64,000 nt of DNA, taken from NCBI GenBank assembly GCA_025200525.1, contig CM045763.1, forward strand, positions 63,995,018 through 64,059,017, written 5' to 3'. Shown here piece by piece: positions 25,101 to 35,600 of this stretch; the stretch's first letter is position 1, and every line of letters begins with the position of its first letter. Source of the stretch: Camellia lanceoleosa (lineage: Eukaryota > Streptophyta > Magnoliopsida > Ericales > Theaceae). A model generated the notes under the pieces. The model did not search any database and had not been told where the DNA came from. It saw nothing but the letters and a program-made list of their open reading frames with translations. Both the position numbers and the translations under genes were made by a program.

Positions 25101-26030
25101 TAAAGTCATGTATGATGTGGTGGGTCATACATTGGAAAATTTTCTTACTTCCAAAACATTTGGTGGAGTATTGGAGGGGTAGAAATGAAATATATATATA
25201 TATATATATATTTGCTGGTAGGTACAACATGCATCATAGATGGTGTGCTTTTTATTTGTAGAGGACACATAATTATTGTTTTTTATTTAAAAAAATCCAA
25301 AAAACCTAAGTGTTTGATCTTGGTACAAATTAAATTTTAATTTTTAAATTATTTTATTTTAAATTTTAAATAATATTTAATTCTAACTATACATTAGTTA
25401 TAACTAATCGAACTAGGATAATTTAACAATTTAATCACTTTTTGTCAGCGGTATTGGATGGTGATGGTAGCTCTAGATTGGAAAGGAATAAAAAAGAAAA
25501 AATTAAAATGAGGTTAGAGTGGATGTATTAAGGAAGATATGGCAGTAAGGTGGATGATGAGTGACCAATGGCTACAAATGAAAGGATTTAGGATTGATAC
25601 TATTCCTAAATGTTGAAGCGTAAATTAAAACATTTAAAAAGTTATAATTTAATTTATTATTGAAATCAATGATATTGCTTTTTTGTAATTATAAATTAAA
25701 GTGACGAATTTCTTAAACTTCCAATGCATTTAAGTATGTAATAAATAAAAGAAATTGACACGAAATCTATCCTGTCATGAATTCAATTAGGAAAGCCTTA
25801 CAAGACTCACTCATATTAGAAAATTTTATCCAATTTTGAAAATTAAATTGTTCACGCATTCTAGAAAAAGTCTATCATATGCACTCTACTACAAATTAAC
25901 GTAATTTTGTTATTAAATTTCGTAACATCAATCACAAAATATATAATCCATACAAATTAATCCAACAAAATACCTAAAAATTTTGTGATTGATACTACAT
26001 AAGTTTGTGATGTGATTACAATATTTTTTA
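22156..26030. other. Non-coding spacer (copy A)
   Basis: No gene recognised. Items seen: long T tracts (22740-22820), a GC-rich hairpin-like patch (about 23640-23690, 'ctccccctacgtgg' and 'acccccacaggggtcccc'), and an (AT)n tract (25190-25211). The GC-rich patch is longer and more regular in copy B (58843-58898). Inverted words near 25880-26015 ('catcaatcacaaaat' and 'attttgtgattgat') form a possible small element. Confidence 0.55.
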
Positions 26031-26420
26031 GAGCTCTGTTACAGAGCTCGAAAGGGTTCCGAGTCAAATTTGGCACGAATTTGAGAAGGAAGAAGGAGGA
26101 AGAAGAAGAAAAAAACAAGAAGCAGAATTGGAGAAGGCCCTAAAAATAGGGCTGGAGGCGGAGGCAGAGATGGAGGCAGGAGGCCGAGGCGACGATCAAC
26201 CCGCTTGATCTTGACGACGAGTTCCGGCTGCAGACTCAGCTCCTTCTCTCCCTCTGTATCTCTCTCTCGCCTCTGCTTCTCTGTGTTCAAAATAAAGAAG
26301 AAGAAGAAGAAAGAAAGAAAAGGAAGAAAAAGAAAAAAAAAAGAAAAAAAAATTTAAAGTCCAAAAGCAGCGTGGTTTTGGGCTTCAGCTGATTGAGCCC
26401 CATATTTGGACCCTCAAACA
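26031..26420. mobile_element. Purine-rich repeat element, reverse orientation of the 21360 family (copy A)
   Basis: Begins with the 19-bp palindrome GAGCTCTGTTACAGAGCTC. Read on the minus strand it has the same order as the element at 21360: an AAACGACGT-type palindrome, a T tract, GAACACAG(G)AGAAG, then GCCTC/GGAGGC repeats. The palindrome is damaged here (ccaaaagcagcgtggttttg, about 26361-26380) but perfect in copy B. Homopurine tracts of about 65 bases lie at 26291-26355. Confidence 0.6.
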
Positions 26421-27510
26421 TTTTTCTATTTTTTATATACAATTTGTGAAAAGTTTATATATTTTATAATTAATATTATAAAATTTTATGATAAAATTTT
26501 ATCAATTTATAAGAGGATGCATATGATATGCACCTCAGTGATGTTTTTCCCACACTTTAATATGTTTAAGCAAAATATATTTTTAATTGACGAAAAATGT
26601 GAGTCATTTCTACCAAAAGGTTTATTGATCACATGGACCATCACTTTCCATCAATTTAAAAATATATTTACTTACACACTTAAAAAAATGTATGAACAAA
26701 TTTAAACTGTCCAAATTCCACCATAGGTTTTCTGTGTTTATCAAACTCTTTATTTAAAGAATCAAATTTTATTTTTGAAAAAATTTCAATGCAGGTTTAA
26801 AAAAAATACAAATAAATTATAAACTTTATAAATATTAATAATTAAATTTTTTTTATCAATCCGTAATAATTTTTTTTTGACAAGTACACCTATTAATACT
26901 TTTTCCAATATTTTCTTGAACTTTAAAAGTGGCAATTGGATCCACAATATTTATTTTGACTATACTGTTTTATGGGATATTCTGAGTCTTTTTGATAATT
27001 CAAATGATCACATTTTAGAGTATATTGAGTAGAATATACTTATGCTTATGAGGTTAATCGGATATCATTAATCTTTTCATCCACTCACAATTGTATTCAT
27101 TTTAATACTTTTAAATCACAATGTCATTTATTTTGCATACAAACATGAATGGATGAAAAATTAACGACGTTCGATTATCTGACATTTATTTTTGCAACCA
27201 TATTCTATTAAATATATTTTAAAATATGAGCGGTTCGAATTATTAAGCGGATTAAGAAATGCATAGGGTAACTTACAGCAGAGAACTGATGTAGACACTC
27301 AGTTTGTTAGGGTAGCACAGGCATGAGACAGCCTATGGGAACATATAGAAGCCTGATGGAGCACTCCAAATCCTTTTTTCATTAAGGCTTGTTTGAAAAA
27401 GTTGATTAAAAATTAATTTTTTAAATATATATATATCAAATAAAAAAATAATTTAATCAAATTAGACTAAAAGTTTGACTTTTACCAAATTTCCAAAACA
27501 GCCCTAATTA
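26421..27510. other. Non-coding spacer (copy A)
   Basis: AT-rich, no gene. About 27255-27345 holds roughly 75 bases absent from copy B. Copy B equivalent: 61617-62659. Confidence 0.55.
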
Positions 27511-28047
27511 GAGCATCTCCAACGGTTCAGCAAAAATTTCATTGATTTGAGTCAAAATGGGCGATTTCCTTGATTTGATACTTGGCGTTCAACGGTTTAC
27601 ATCAATTGTTGCATCAAATTCTGTAGAAGAACCTTGGGTTGGTTGACCGGCCGATCGATGATAAACCCAAATTTTTTATTTTTTTTTTTTTTTTAACCGG
27701 TTGAACCTTTTTCTGGACCTTTTGAACTTTCTGGGTGGTCGGCCGGGATTGGTCAGCCGTGGAGTCGGCCAGGGTTGAGCATCACCTAAAAAAAATTTTT
27801 TTTTTTTATTTCTTGAACCGTTTGAACCTTTAGGCGGTTGACCGTTGGTCAGCGGATGGTCGGCTTGGGTTGGTCTGAAATCGAGAAGCAATGATTTGGT
27901 GAAATTTGGTGAAATCTTCTCTTCGATTTGGTGAAAGATTTTTTGAATTGTCGTTGATGCTCAATCGATGAAACGGTTGGAGCGTGAAAAGGACATTTTT
28001 TCATCAAAATTTAAATTTGGTGTTGGATTAGTGGCTTGGAGATGGTC
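27511..28047. mobile_element. Harbinger-type MITE with GAGCATCTCCAACGG ends (copy A)
   Basis: The left end GAGCATCTCCAACGGTTCAG matches the right end in copy B, GCTGAACCGTTGGAGATGGTC, in inverted form. TTA flanks both sides (27508-27510 and 28048-28050). In copy A the right repeat is corrupted to GTGGCTTGGAGATGGTC. The interior holds many GGTCGACC/GGTTGACCGG words. 537 bp, non-coding. Confidence 0.85.
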
Positions 28048-28059
28048 TTAAGGTGTGCA

Positions 28060-29035
28060 AAAAAAAATTGCTATCTTTCTCTATACCAGGACTGCAACAA
28101 AGAGCTAACTTCCAAACCAGTTTTGTGGACTTGTTCTTTTTCTTTGATTTCTTCGGTTAAGTCCACCGGCCAAATGTCATCATCATATACCTCACCTCTT
28201 TCTCATTCTCTCTTCCATTAATGGTTTAGGTTTGCTTTTTCCACCTCTCTCTCTCTCTCTCTCTCTCTTTGCTGTCTTCTCAAACAGTTTCTTGTGGCTT
28301 GGTAGGTTGTGCCGTTGGGGTCATGGGCCCTATTCTCCACCAAGATTTCAATCGTGAGAGAAGGAGTCTATCTCTTCATTGCTTTTCTTTCCCCATTTTC
28401 TTGATGTTTCACATTTGTGTTCTAGGGGTTCTTGGGAGGATAAAGAATTGAGTTCTATGTCTGTGTCTCTCTCTCTGTCTCTCTCTCTCTCTGAATTCAT
28501 GAAATTGGTATTTTTGAGGTTTTTGCTTTCTGGGTTTTGATTTTTTAGACATGGGTTTTGAAGATTGAGCAGTGTTGGAGTTTTTGTTTGATCAGCTTCT
28601 GTTGACTGTATAGTCTTCTAGTTTTCTGCATCTGAAGTAGGCAACCTTTGATTCTTGAATTAGGACTTCTCATTTTCTTGGTGAATTGTTGGGTTTGGAT
28701 TATTTAAGTTATTTTTTAGATAGGATTTGGATTACTGAGGTGGGTTTTCAAATCTGAAGAAGAGGTTGGGGTATCAGGTAATCGATCGGTTCTTTGGTTT
28801 TCCAATCTGAGAGTTGTGATATTATACGCTTCCAGAAACTCAATGCAGGATTCAATTTCAGCTTGTATGCTTGGTTTTTAATTTTCAAGGTGAATTTTCA
28901 ATGTGAAGTGATTATAACAGTTGGTTTTGTGATGACTTGTGCATTTCTTACATATAGGATTTTTTCTTGTAGGATGATTATTGAAAGATAGGTATTTGAC
29001 ATTTGAGGTGTTTTTGAAGTTGGATGTTTTAAGAC
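28060..29035 (+). promoter_or_regulatory. Promoter and leader of the F-box/kelch gene (copy A)
   Basis: Mixed-composition DNA with CT tracts (28240-28268 and 28466-28492) precedes the start codon at 29036, as in many plant leaders. Phrases such as 'ttgggtttgg' and 'gatttttagacatggg' look transcribed rather than intergenic. Leader introns are possible but cannot be fixed. Copy B equivalent: 63230-64000. Confidence 0.45.
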
Positions 29036-32000
29036 ATGGACAGGATGATTCAGCCACCTTTGGTAAATTTCATTTTGCCTTGTTGCTTGTTCAATCCTAC
29101 ATATGTTTTAAGTAATGTATGCTAGGTTTTATGTTATGCTTTTAGCATGTTGAGAATGTTTATTTCATATGTTTGAGTGGTTTTCTTTTTCTTTTTATAA
29201 GTATTTCCTATTTTGACATGGGCGTCATGGTTTCCAAACCACAGAAACAGCCTCTCATTGCGTGGGATAAGCTGCCCATTGAGACTGCCTTAAAGTAATT
29301 CTGTTTTGAATTATCAATGTTTTTGGACCTCGGATGAGAATGACCTTATTATTGGAATAAACTAATCTGAGATTTCCTGGCTACAATGTTGTCCAACAAA
29401 ACTAAATGAATTAAGTTCGGTTTCAGTCACTATCCTGCATAAACCTGGAATCAATTTAGCTTGGCATCTTTGGTTTAAGAACAATTCTACATGAACATAG
29501 ATCATACTCTTGTAGAACATTCACATGATATTCATTGTCTATACTTCATTTAGACAAATCACACTATAAGATTCTTGGTGAACTCCTCAATTTTGCTTCC
29601 AAGGTCTTTTTCTTGTGAATATCCATCATGTTTTCTTTGTCCATTTTCAACTATACAAATAAGTCTAGAAGCTTGAATGTGGATATGAAATATGGATATG
29701 ATGATATGAAAAAAATCTAAAAACTAGGCTATGATGCAGCGTGAGAGGGATAAGTTGAAAAATAAATAATTTTCAATATTATATTATACATGAGCTCAAG
29801 AATAGTGAGAAACCATTGAATTAGATATTAGTTTAAGAGCCAATAGTTAGTTTACTTTTTTTTCATTGGATACATTAATTTGATAAAATATTTATTAAAA
29901 AAAACAGATTTCTACTTTGAGTCTTACCACTATTTTCTTCTTCAATAAGAAACAAAATTATTGAAAATTACTCTTATATTCAAAATTATATACTATATTA
30001 ATATCTGTAAAAATTATTATAATTTCAATTTCATAATAATTTGAATCATTGACCTAGAGTCGTTCCAAAATATATCTGATGCTTACTCCAAAAATTAATA
30101 ACATCAAGTATGAGGAATCGTTTAGGAAAGTATTAGATATGTACCCGGCCCGTTATGCAAGGAGTATCGGGTATCCAATACTGAGATGAATCCCATTTAA
30201 GTATATGTGATTCATAATAGAGGCTATCAACTTTTTTCTTGGAATCCTTAACACCCACTCTCCATTTTACTGCATGCTCAGATTATGATTAATAAGTTGC
30301 TTACAACTCTGAAGTATAATCAAATTATTGATTTCTATTTATTTTCATATGTATTTACTTTTGAGGCACTAGTTCATTCTTTAAAAATGGTCTTGAAAAA
30401 ATAACAATAATAAAATAAGTGAATAAATAAAGAATTATGGGAGAAAAGAACACTAATATAAATTGATTAGTAAAAAGGATGTGGATGCCTCCACAGCTAT
30501 TATGGTTTGTATCTGCATGCCCCTTGCACCAAGTGGTGCCCCCCCACCCATGTGGGGAGGAGGTCTGTGGATACAAGGTTGTGGATTTTTGCAATATCAT
30601 GTTTGTAAAATGATGACAAAGAATATATAGAATAAGCATTGGTTTTTTTGAATTCTCAGACAAGGATCTCTATCTTGATTATAATAGGAGTCACACCCTT
30701 GACATGCAGATTTTCATTTTTTCTTCTATCTTCTTCCTCACTCATATAATCTCTTTGTTAATCTTTGCTGAATGCTCTTCTAAAACGGCTATCAAATACT
30801 AGAGTTGTTGAAGGTGAGCGTGCATCTAAAGCATAGCAGTAATGGGGTTTCTTCATTTTGGTTACAGATTCTTCTTCTACCATTTTGTCAACTTTGGAGA
30901 TATCACTTTGTCTCTGTTTCCATATGGTTTCTTGTTTGCATGTGATGTAATATGGCATTGGTTTGCCATTGCTTATCCTAAAAGGGTCAAATGATAATAT
31001 ATTAATGCAAGTCCTTTGAGGTGTGACTTTCTGATATGTGATGATTTGTGATACCCTTCCTCTTTCCGAGATTCAGTTTTAAATGATTTAAGATTTCCTC
31101 GAGTTTTAACTTAAAATGATTCGATTTATGTTGTTGAATATTAAATTAGTGAATCTTACCATTCAGTTGGCGATTCACCTTCAATGACTTTGAATTGAAG
31201 TTCTATTTATATAGCCATGAAACAATCTGGTTTTATCAACTTCCAAAAAAAAAACAGCGGAAAAAAAAAATAAAAAGAAAAAGAAATCAATTGAATATTG
31301 ATATCGTGTTGATTTTTATATTTACATATATACAATTTAGTTTATATATTTATTTTATCTTAAACACTACATGTATATACATATACAAAATTATATATTA
31401 TGCTAAATAAAATGGATTTCGATTCACGATTCATTATATGGCAAAGCGATTCATAATGATTTGACAACAATGACTGCTGTATATTTGCAGGTTGATACAA
31501 CAGCATGTTTCTGTGTAGAGTGATGTAGGTTTTTCAAAACTGTTGCTGGAGCAAAGAAATATGTTCCTGGTACAAAGCTATGCTTCAGCCCAACAGTAGC
31601 CATCCATTCATCCTACCAGGCAGAAGCCAGCGAGGCGACAGAAACAGGAATCAATCCCCCCTGCTCCGGGACTCCCGATGATCTATATAGCTTGCTTAAT
31701 CCAGTACCGCGGAGTTGAGCACAATAAACTCGCTTAGTCTACAAGATGGAGGATAAGCCTTTTGACGTCAACTTCTTCTACTCACTTGAAAAGAGCCTTG
31801 GAATAGTAGAAGAATGGATCTATGTCATGAAGAAGCGAGACGGAAAAATCTCATGGCATGCCTTCCATTATATACCGCTTTGGCAGCCTCTCCCTCCTGT
31901 CCCGAAGAATATTCCGAGGAGTCCTAGGGTTTGGATGTGCCGTTTTAGCAGTTATCACCTTTATTTGTTAAGCGGCAAAGACCCAATCAAGGGAGTTCGA

Positions 32001-32139
32001 TGAGGCGGGTAATTTTCTATAGTGCTGCGTGCTAATAAATGGCATCGATGCTCCGGATATACTTGGGCGTCATTTCTTTGGCACCGTGTAATGCGCGACA
32101 ACTGTTTATGCATTAGCTGAGTGGCGAGAATGAGGGGTC
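29036..32139 (+). CDS. F-box/kelch-repeat protein (At1g55270-like), partial and frame-broken, copy A
   Basis: Exon 1 (29036-29062) encodes MDRMIQPPL and ends at GTAAAT; exon 2 starts at 31491 after ATATTTGCAG and encodes VDTTACFC, then runs into the gap. Family-typical pieces can be read across several frames: VAGAKKYVPGTKLC, an LPGLPDD-type F-box start near 31660, NFFYSLEKSLGI near 31770, EEWIYVM, KISWHAF, LWQPLPPVP, SSYHLYLLSGKDPIKG-like, and VIFYSA near 32010. The order matches the N-terminal part, the F-box and first kelch repeats of this family. Such proteins are substrate receptors of SCF ubiquitin ligases. Exon 2 carries many indels and is cut off by the N run; most look like sequencing errors rather than natural decay. 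The rest of the gene is not in the window. Confidence 0.85.
29063..31490. other. Intron 1 of the F-box/kelch gene, with repeat remnants (copy A)
   Basis: Non-coding. About 29680-30210 contains 'gatatggatatgatgatatg' and 'gtatcgggtatcc' words typical of decayed DNA transposons. About 31030-31460 is rich in GATTCG/GATTCAC words like those in the MED17 intron-2 element (33213-34938), so it may be a relative. No ends could be fixed. Open frames at 30355-30663 and 30758-30958 (minus strand) are not credible genes. Confidence 0.4.
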
Positions 32140-32239
32140 NNNNNNNNNNNNNNNNNNNNNNNNNNNNNNNNNNNNNNNNNNNNNNNNNNNNNNNNNNNNN
32201 NNNNNNNNNNNNNNNNNNNNNNNNNNNNNNNNNNNNNNN
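32140..32239. other. Assembly gap of exactly 100 N
   Basis: A run of 100 N, the usual placeholder for a gap of unknown size. The left contig stops inside F-box/kelch exon 2; the right contig starts with AAGCTTGATCC and runs straight into the MED17 promoter. The join therefore returns to the start of the same locus. Confidence 1.
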
Positions 32240-32626
32240 AAGCTTGATCCCCTTCACAAAAAATCGTTAAAAAGGGATACGGTTTTTTTAAAAAAATCAA
32301 TTAAACCGCCGGTCAGACCGGAAATCCCGTAAAATCGGCTCCTATTTTTTTTTTTATCATAACATAACCGTCCGGTTTAAATAATTCACATTTTTTTCAT
32401 CAAATTAGGGTTCTCTGCTCCCCTTTCATGAATAATATCGTTAATTCGATTTCAGACATAGCAATCTTCGTACGATACGAAGACTCCATTGGCATTGTTG
32501 TGCTTTCAGCGAAGACTGATGAAGACTGAAGACTGAAGGGCTTCACCTTTCCGGCAATTTCTGGCATCTGGCTTTTTTTCTTCTAGGGCTTGGTTCAAAA
32601 TTTCTCTCGAATTTTCTTCCGGGAAA
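32240..32626 (+). promoter_or_regulatory. MED17: Promoter and leader of MED17 (copy B)
   Basis: The region between the gap and the start codon. It holds a CCGGTCAGACCGG palindrome (32310-32322), 'ccgtccggtttaaataatt' with a TATA-like TTTAAATA (32376-32383), and a reiterated GAAGACTGA word in the leader (32512-32536). The start site is not known. Confidence 0.4.
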
Positions 32627-35600
32627 ATGGACGGAGATTTGGAAATCTCTCTGGACAAGCTTTCCAATCAGTGCTGTGGCTAGAATCCATTGAAGAAAAA
32701 CGGACTCGAACGATTCTCTTCGTAAGCTTTGATTCAATGTATATATGTGTAATATATGTATGTCTGTAGATATGTAATTATATGTGTACATTTTGCAGTG
32801 ATGTAGGTTATGACGAGAAGCGATTGAACCTAATTCGACGAATAAGATTCGCGGGCAGTGGAGAGAGAAGACCCCAACAAGAAGCAGAAGAAGACTTCGT
32901 CTTCGTCTTCTTCTTCTTCTTCTTCTTCTTCTTCTTCTTCGAAAGAGGCCGCAACAACGACATGGCCATGGCAGAGCATGGTCGAGAATTTGCAGTTGGC
33001 TCATCAAGAGCTGCCTGTCATCATCGATCTCATCAATACCGTGAGTCACTCTCATCCTGACTGATTTCTATACATACACATATATATTATGAATGTATAT
33101 GTTTCTGCACACACAAACCCACATTGTATTTGTAAGTTAATTATATGTAATTGATAGGTTTTGGTATTGAAACATTGCCCAAAAGGGATCATTTCAGGTT
33201 AAATATGTCGGACATTGTTGTGAGATCGGATTCAGATTAATGAATTAAATGGCCTCATACTGAATCGCAAATCAAATTGAATCGTGAATCATAAAAATTC
33301 GGTCACTTTTTCTAAATTACTTAAAAACATATATATATATATATATACATTTAGATGTTAAATATATTTTACGAATATGAAATATTTAGGCTTAAATCAA
33401 TGAAAATCATATTTTGAATGATAATCTTGTAGTTTAATGGGTAAGAAGTTAACAAAGGTTTCTATGTAAAATAATCCTCTTACCTTTTTTGCTTTTTTAG
33501 ATATTTCTTGTCAACCATTCTTAATAAAGATAATAACTAAATAGACAAACTATTAATTTTCGAGGTAATAATAATTAACAACGATATTGATATTTGGACA
33601 AGAAGTATGCATACTTTTCTAAGTAATAGTGAGTAAATAATAAGAAATAATTATTTAGAATATTTTATTTTAAAGCCTAAAACATTTTAAAAATGTATAA
33701 GATCTCATATATGTAATATTCAATTACATTCAATTTAATAAAATAACAATAGATAATTTATAGTGTAACTTTTAATCTAAATATCTTTAGAAGATATATT
33801 ATGATTTTTAAAGGAAAAACTTAGAAGAAAGATTAAAAATATGTTGGGTCTCTTAGTAGCAGGGAATCGTGGAAGGGACTCACGCCTCGAGGAAGAAGCA
33901 CGATTTATGCTTTCCAAGGAAGAATCGCACAAGAATCGCGTTTAATATCTGAGAGAATTGTGCTTCTAATGCTAAAGAATCGCGATAGGTCGAGACCTTC
34001 TCTCTCACTACGATCTCGACCGCCTTTGTCGCTCTCTTCTCTTAGTCTCGATCTCCTTCGCCTCTTCGCCGCTCTTGCTTGCCTCCTCTCGCCTCCTCGC
34101 CTCTCGCTTCTCCTCCTCTCTCGATCTCTCGATCTCTATTCTCCTCCCTCTCCCTCTCTTTTATATTATATAATATAAATATAATTTATCATATATATAT
34201 AATATAATATAATATAATATATTTAATATATATAATATTTATCATATATAATATAATTTGTCATAGATAATATAATTCTTTCCAAAATAAAAATTATTTA
34301 TTAAAATTTATTATTCCTAACTTTTTAACATATAATAAATAAAATAAATCATCTAATTATTTAAAAGAAATCTATTTAAATCATATATAATAAAAAAAAG
34401 TTAAAAAATTTAAAAAATAAAAGATCTAATTTTAATCTTTTATTTATTTGAACATAATTAATTATTCATTATTTTTTATAATAAATAAAATACAATTAAT
34501 AAAAATAATATATAAGCGCCCCTAATTTACGAATCCTCTAAGTGGCCACGCTTCCCGCCTCCGCCTCCCGCCCCGCCTCATGCAACTAAATTGGGTCTTA
34601 TTGAATCCGATTGGATCATTTTTAAAACTCTATGTTCCCTAAAATAATGACAAAACATGTATATATCTTAGTTTCTTTGGTAATAAACACTATTAGAAGT
34701 TGTATTATATGATTTTCACTAAAAAATTAGAGAAAAAAAGAGTCAAAATATGTCGAACACAATAATTTCAAAAATTGCTTGAATCTTAAAAGTGAATTGA
34801 ATCGCGAATCGATTGTAAATCGTATGATTCACTAGATATTCACTTCCAAAATAGATTCACCTATAGATTCATATCGATTTTGCAAAAATTGCTAATCGAA
34901 TCAGAATCAAATCGCGAATCGTAAGTTCGATAACAGAGGTGTCGGATTTAAACGAGGTTTAGGATTTTAAACGCACAATTTGTAGTTTTAAGCTTTAGAA
35001 TTTTTGTATGCTTTAGTAAGTACTTGATTTAGGTTAAATTTTTTGATATGACTTTACTCTCAAGCTTTCCACAATATCCAAAAAAAAAAAAAAATGTCAA
35101 TAGGAATAGAATCATCAAACTTGAATGAGGAATAAAATTATGTAATTTTTGTTTTTGATATGTAGGTGGAAGCTAATGATGCAGTTACAGTGGCTGGCAT
35201 GACCAGGCGAAGCAGTTACCTAATGAACTATTGTCTGACCTTGCTGTATCCACAGCAACAAAGCTGCAATGCTCCGGTACTCATCTTTGTGTTTGTTGTA
35301 TTTGTACTTGTATTTTAATAACAGTGATGCCCTTCCTTTGTTTAAATTCACAATTTCACCTTTTGTTACATGTGATAGCCGATAGGCTAGGTATACTTAG
35401 CATAAATTTGCATTGACAAGTAATGACATGTAGACAATTTCGATCAACAAATGATATTTCAGCAGCCTTGCTATGTCTGCATAATGGTAGATTGTTAGAT
35501 ATGTTGAGCTGCTTTTACTTGCTCTTTGTTTCTGATTGGCAGCATCTTGGGAAATATTTCAAGCTAATCTGCCAAAGCATTGGAAAGGCAGGTTGCTAGG

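Larger units (their letters stand above)
1..28815 (+). repeat. Large direct duplication, copy A (partner 35154-64000)
   Basis: The segment is repeated in the same orientation at 35154-64000. Matching landmarks are the MED17 stop codon (4043 and 39176), the TMEM128-like start (13264 and 48416) and stop (16530 and 51676), the hAT-type element (18905 and 54065), and the Harbinger-type MITE (27511 and 62660). Introns, intergenic sequence and all transposons are shared, and most differences are single-base homopolymer indels. Copy A continues past 28815 to the gap at 32140; its partner beyond 28815 lies outside the window. Either a very recent tandem duplication or, more likely, the two alleles of one locus placed end to end. 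Confidence 0.97.

Noticed and set aside
30355..30663. 102-codon minus-strand open frame in the F-box/kelch intron
   Set aside because: No recognisable domain, lies in an intron with transposon remnants, ordinary chance length for the region.
32543..33055. 170-codon open frame on the minus strand over MED17 exons 1-2
   Set aside because: It is the reverse shadow of the MED17 exons and their TCT repeat (seen as an Arg run); no independent support.
33960..34178. 72-codon open frame rich in Ser/Leu/Arg
   Set aside because: Low-complexity CT-rich patch inside the intron-2 element of MED17; no family resemblance.
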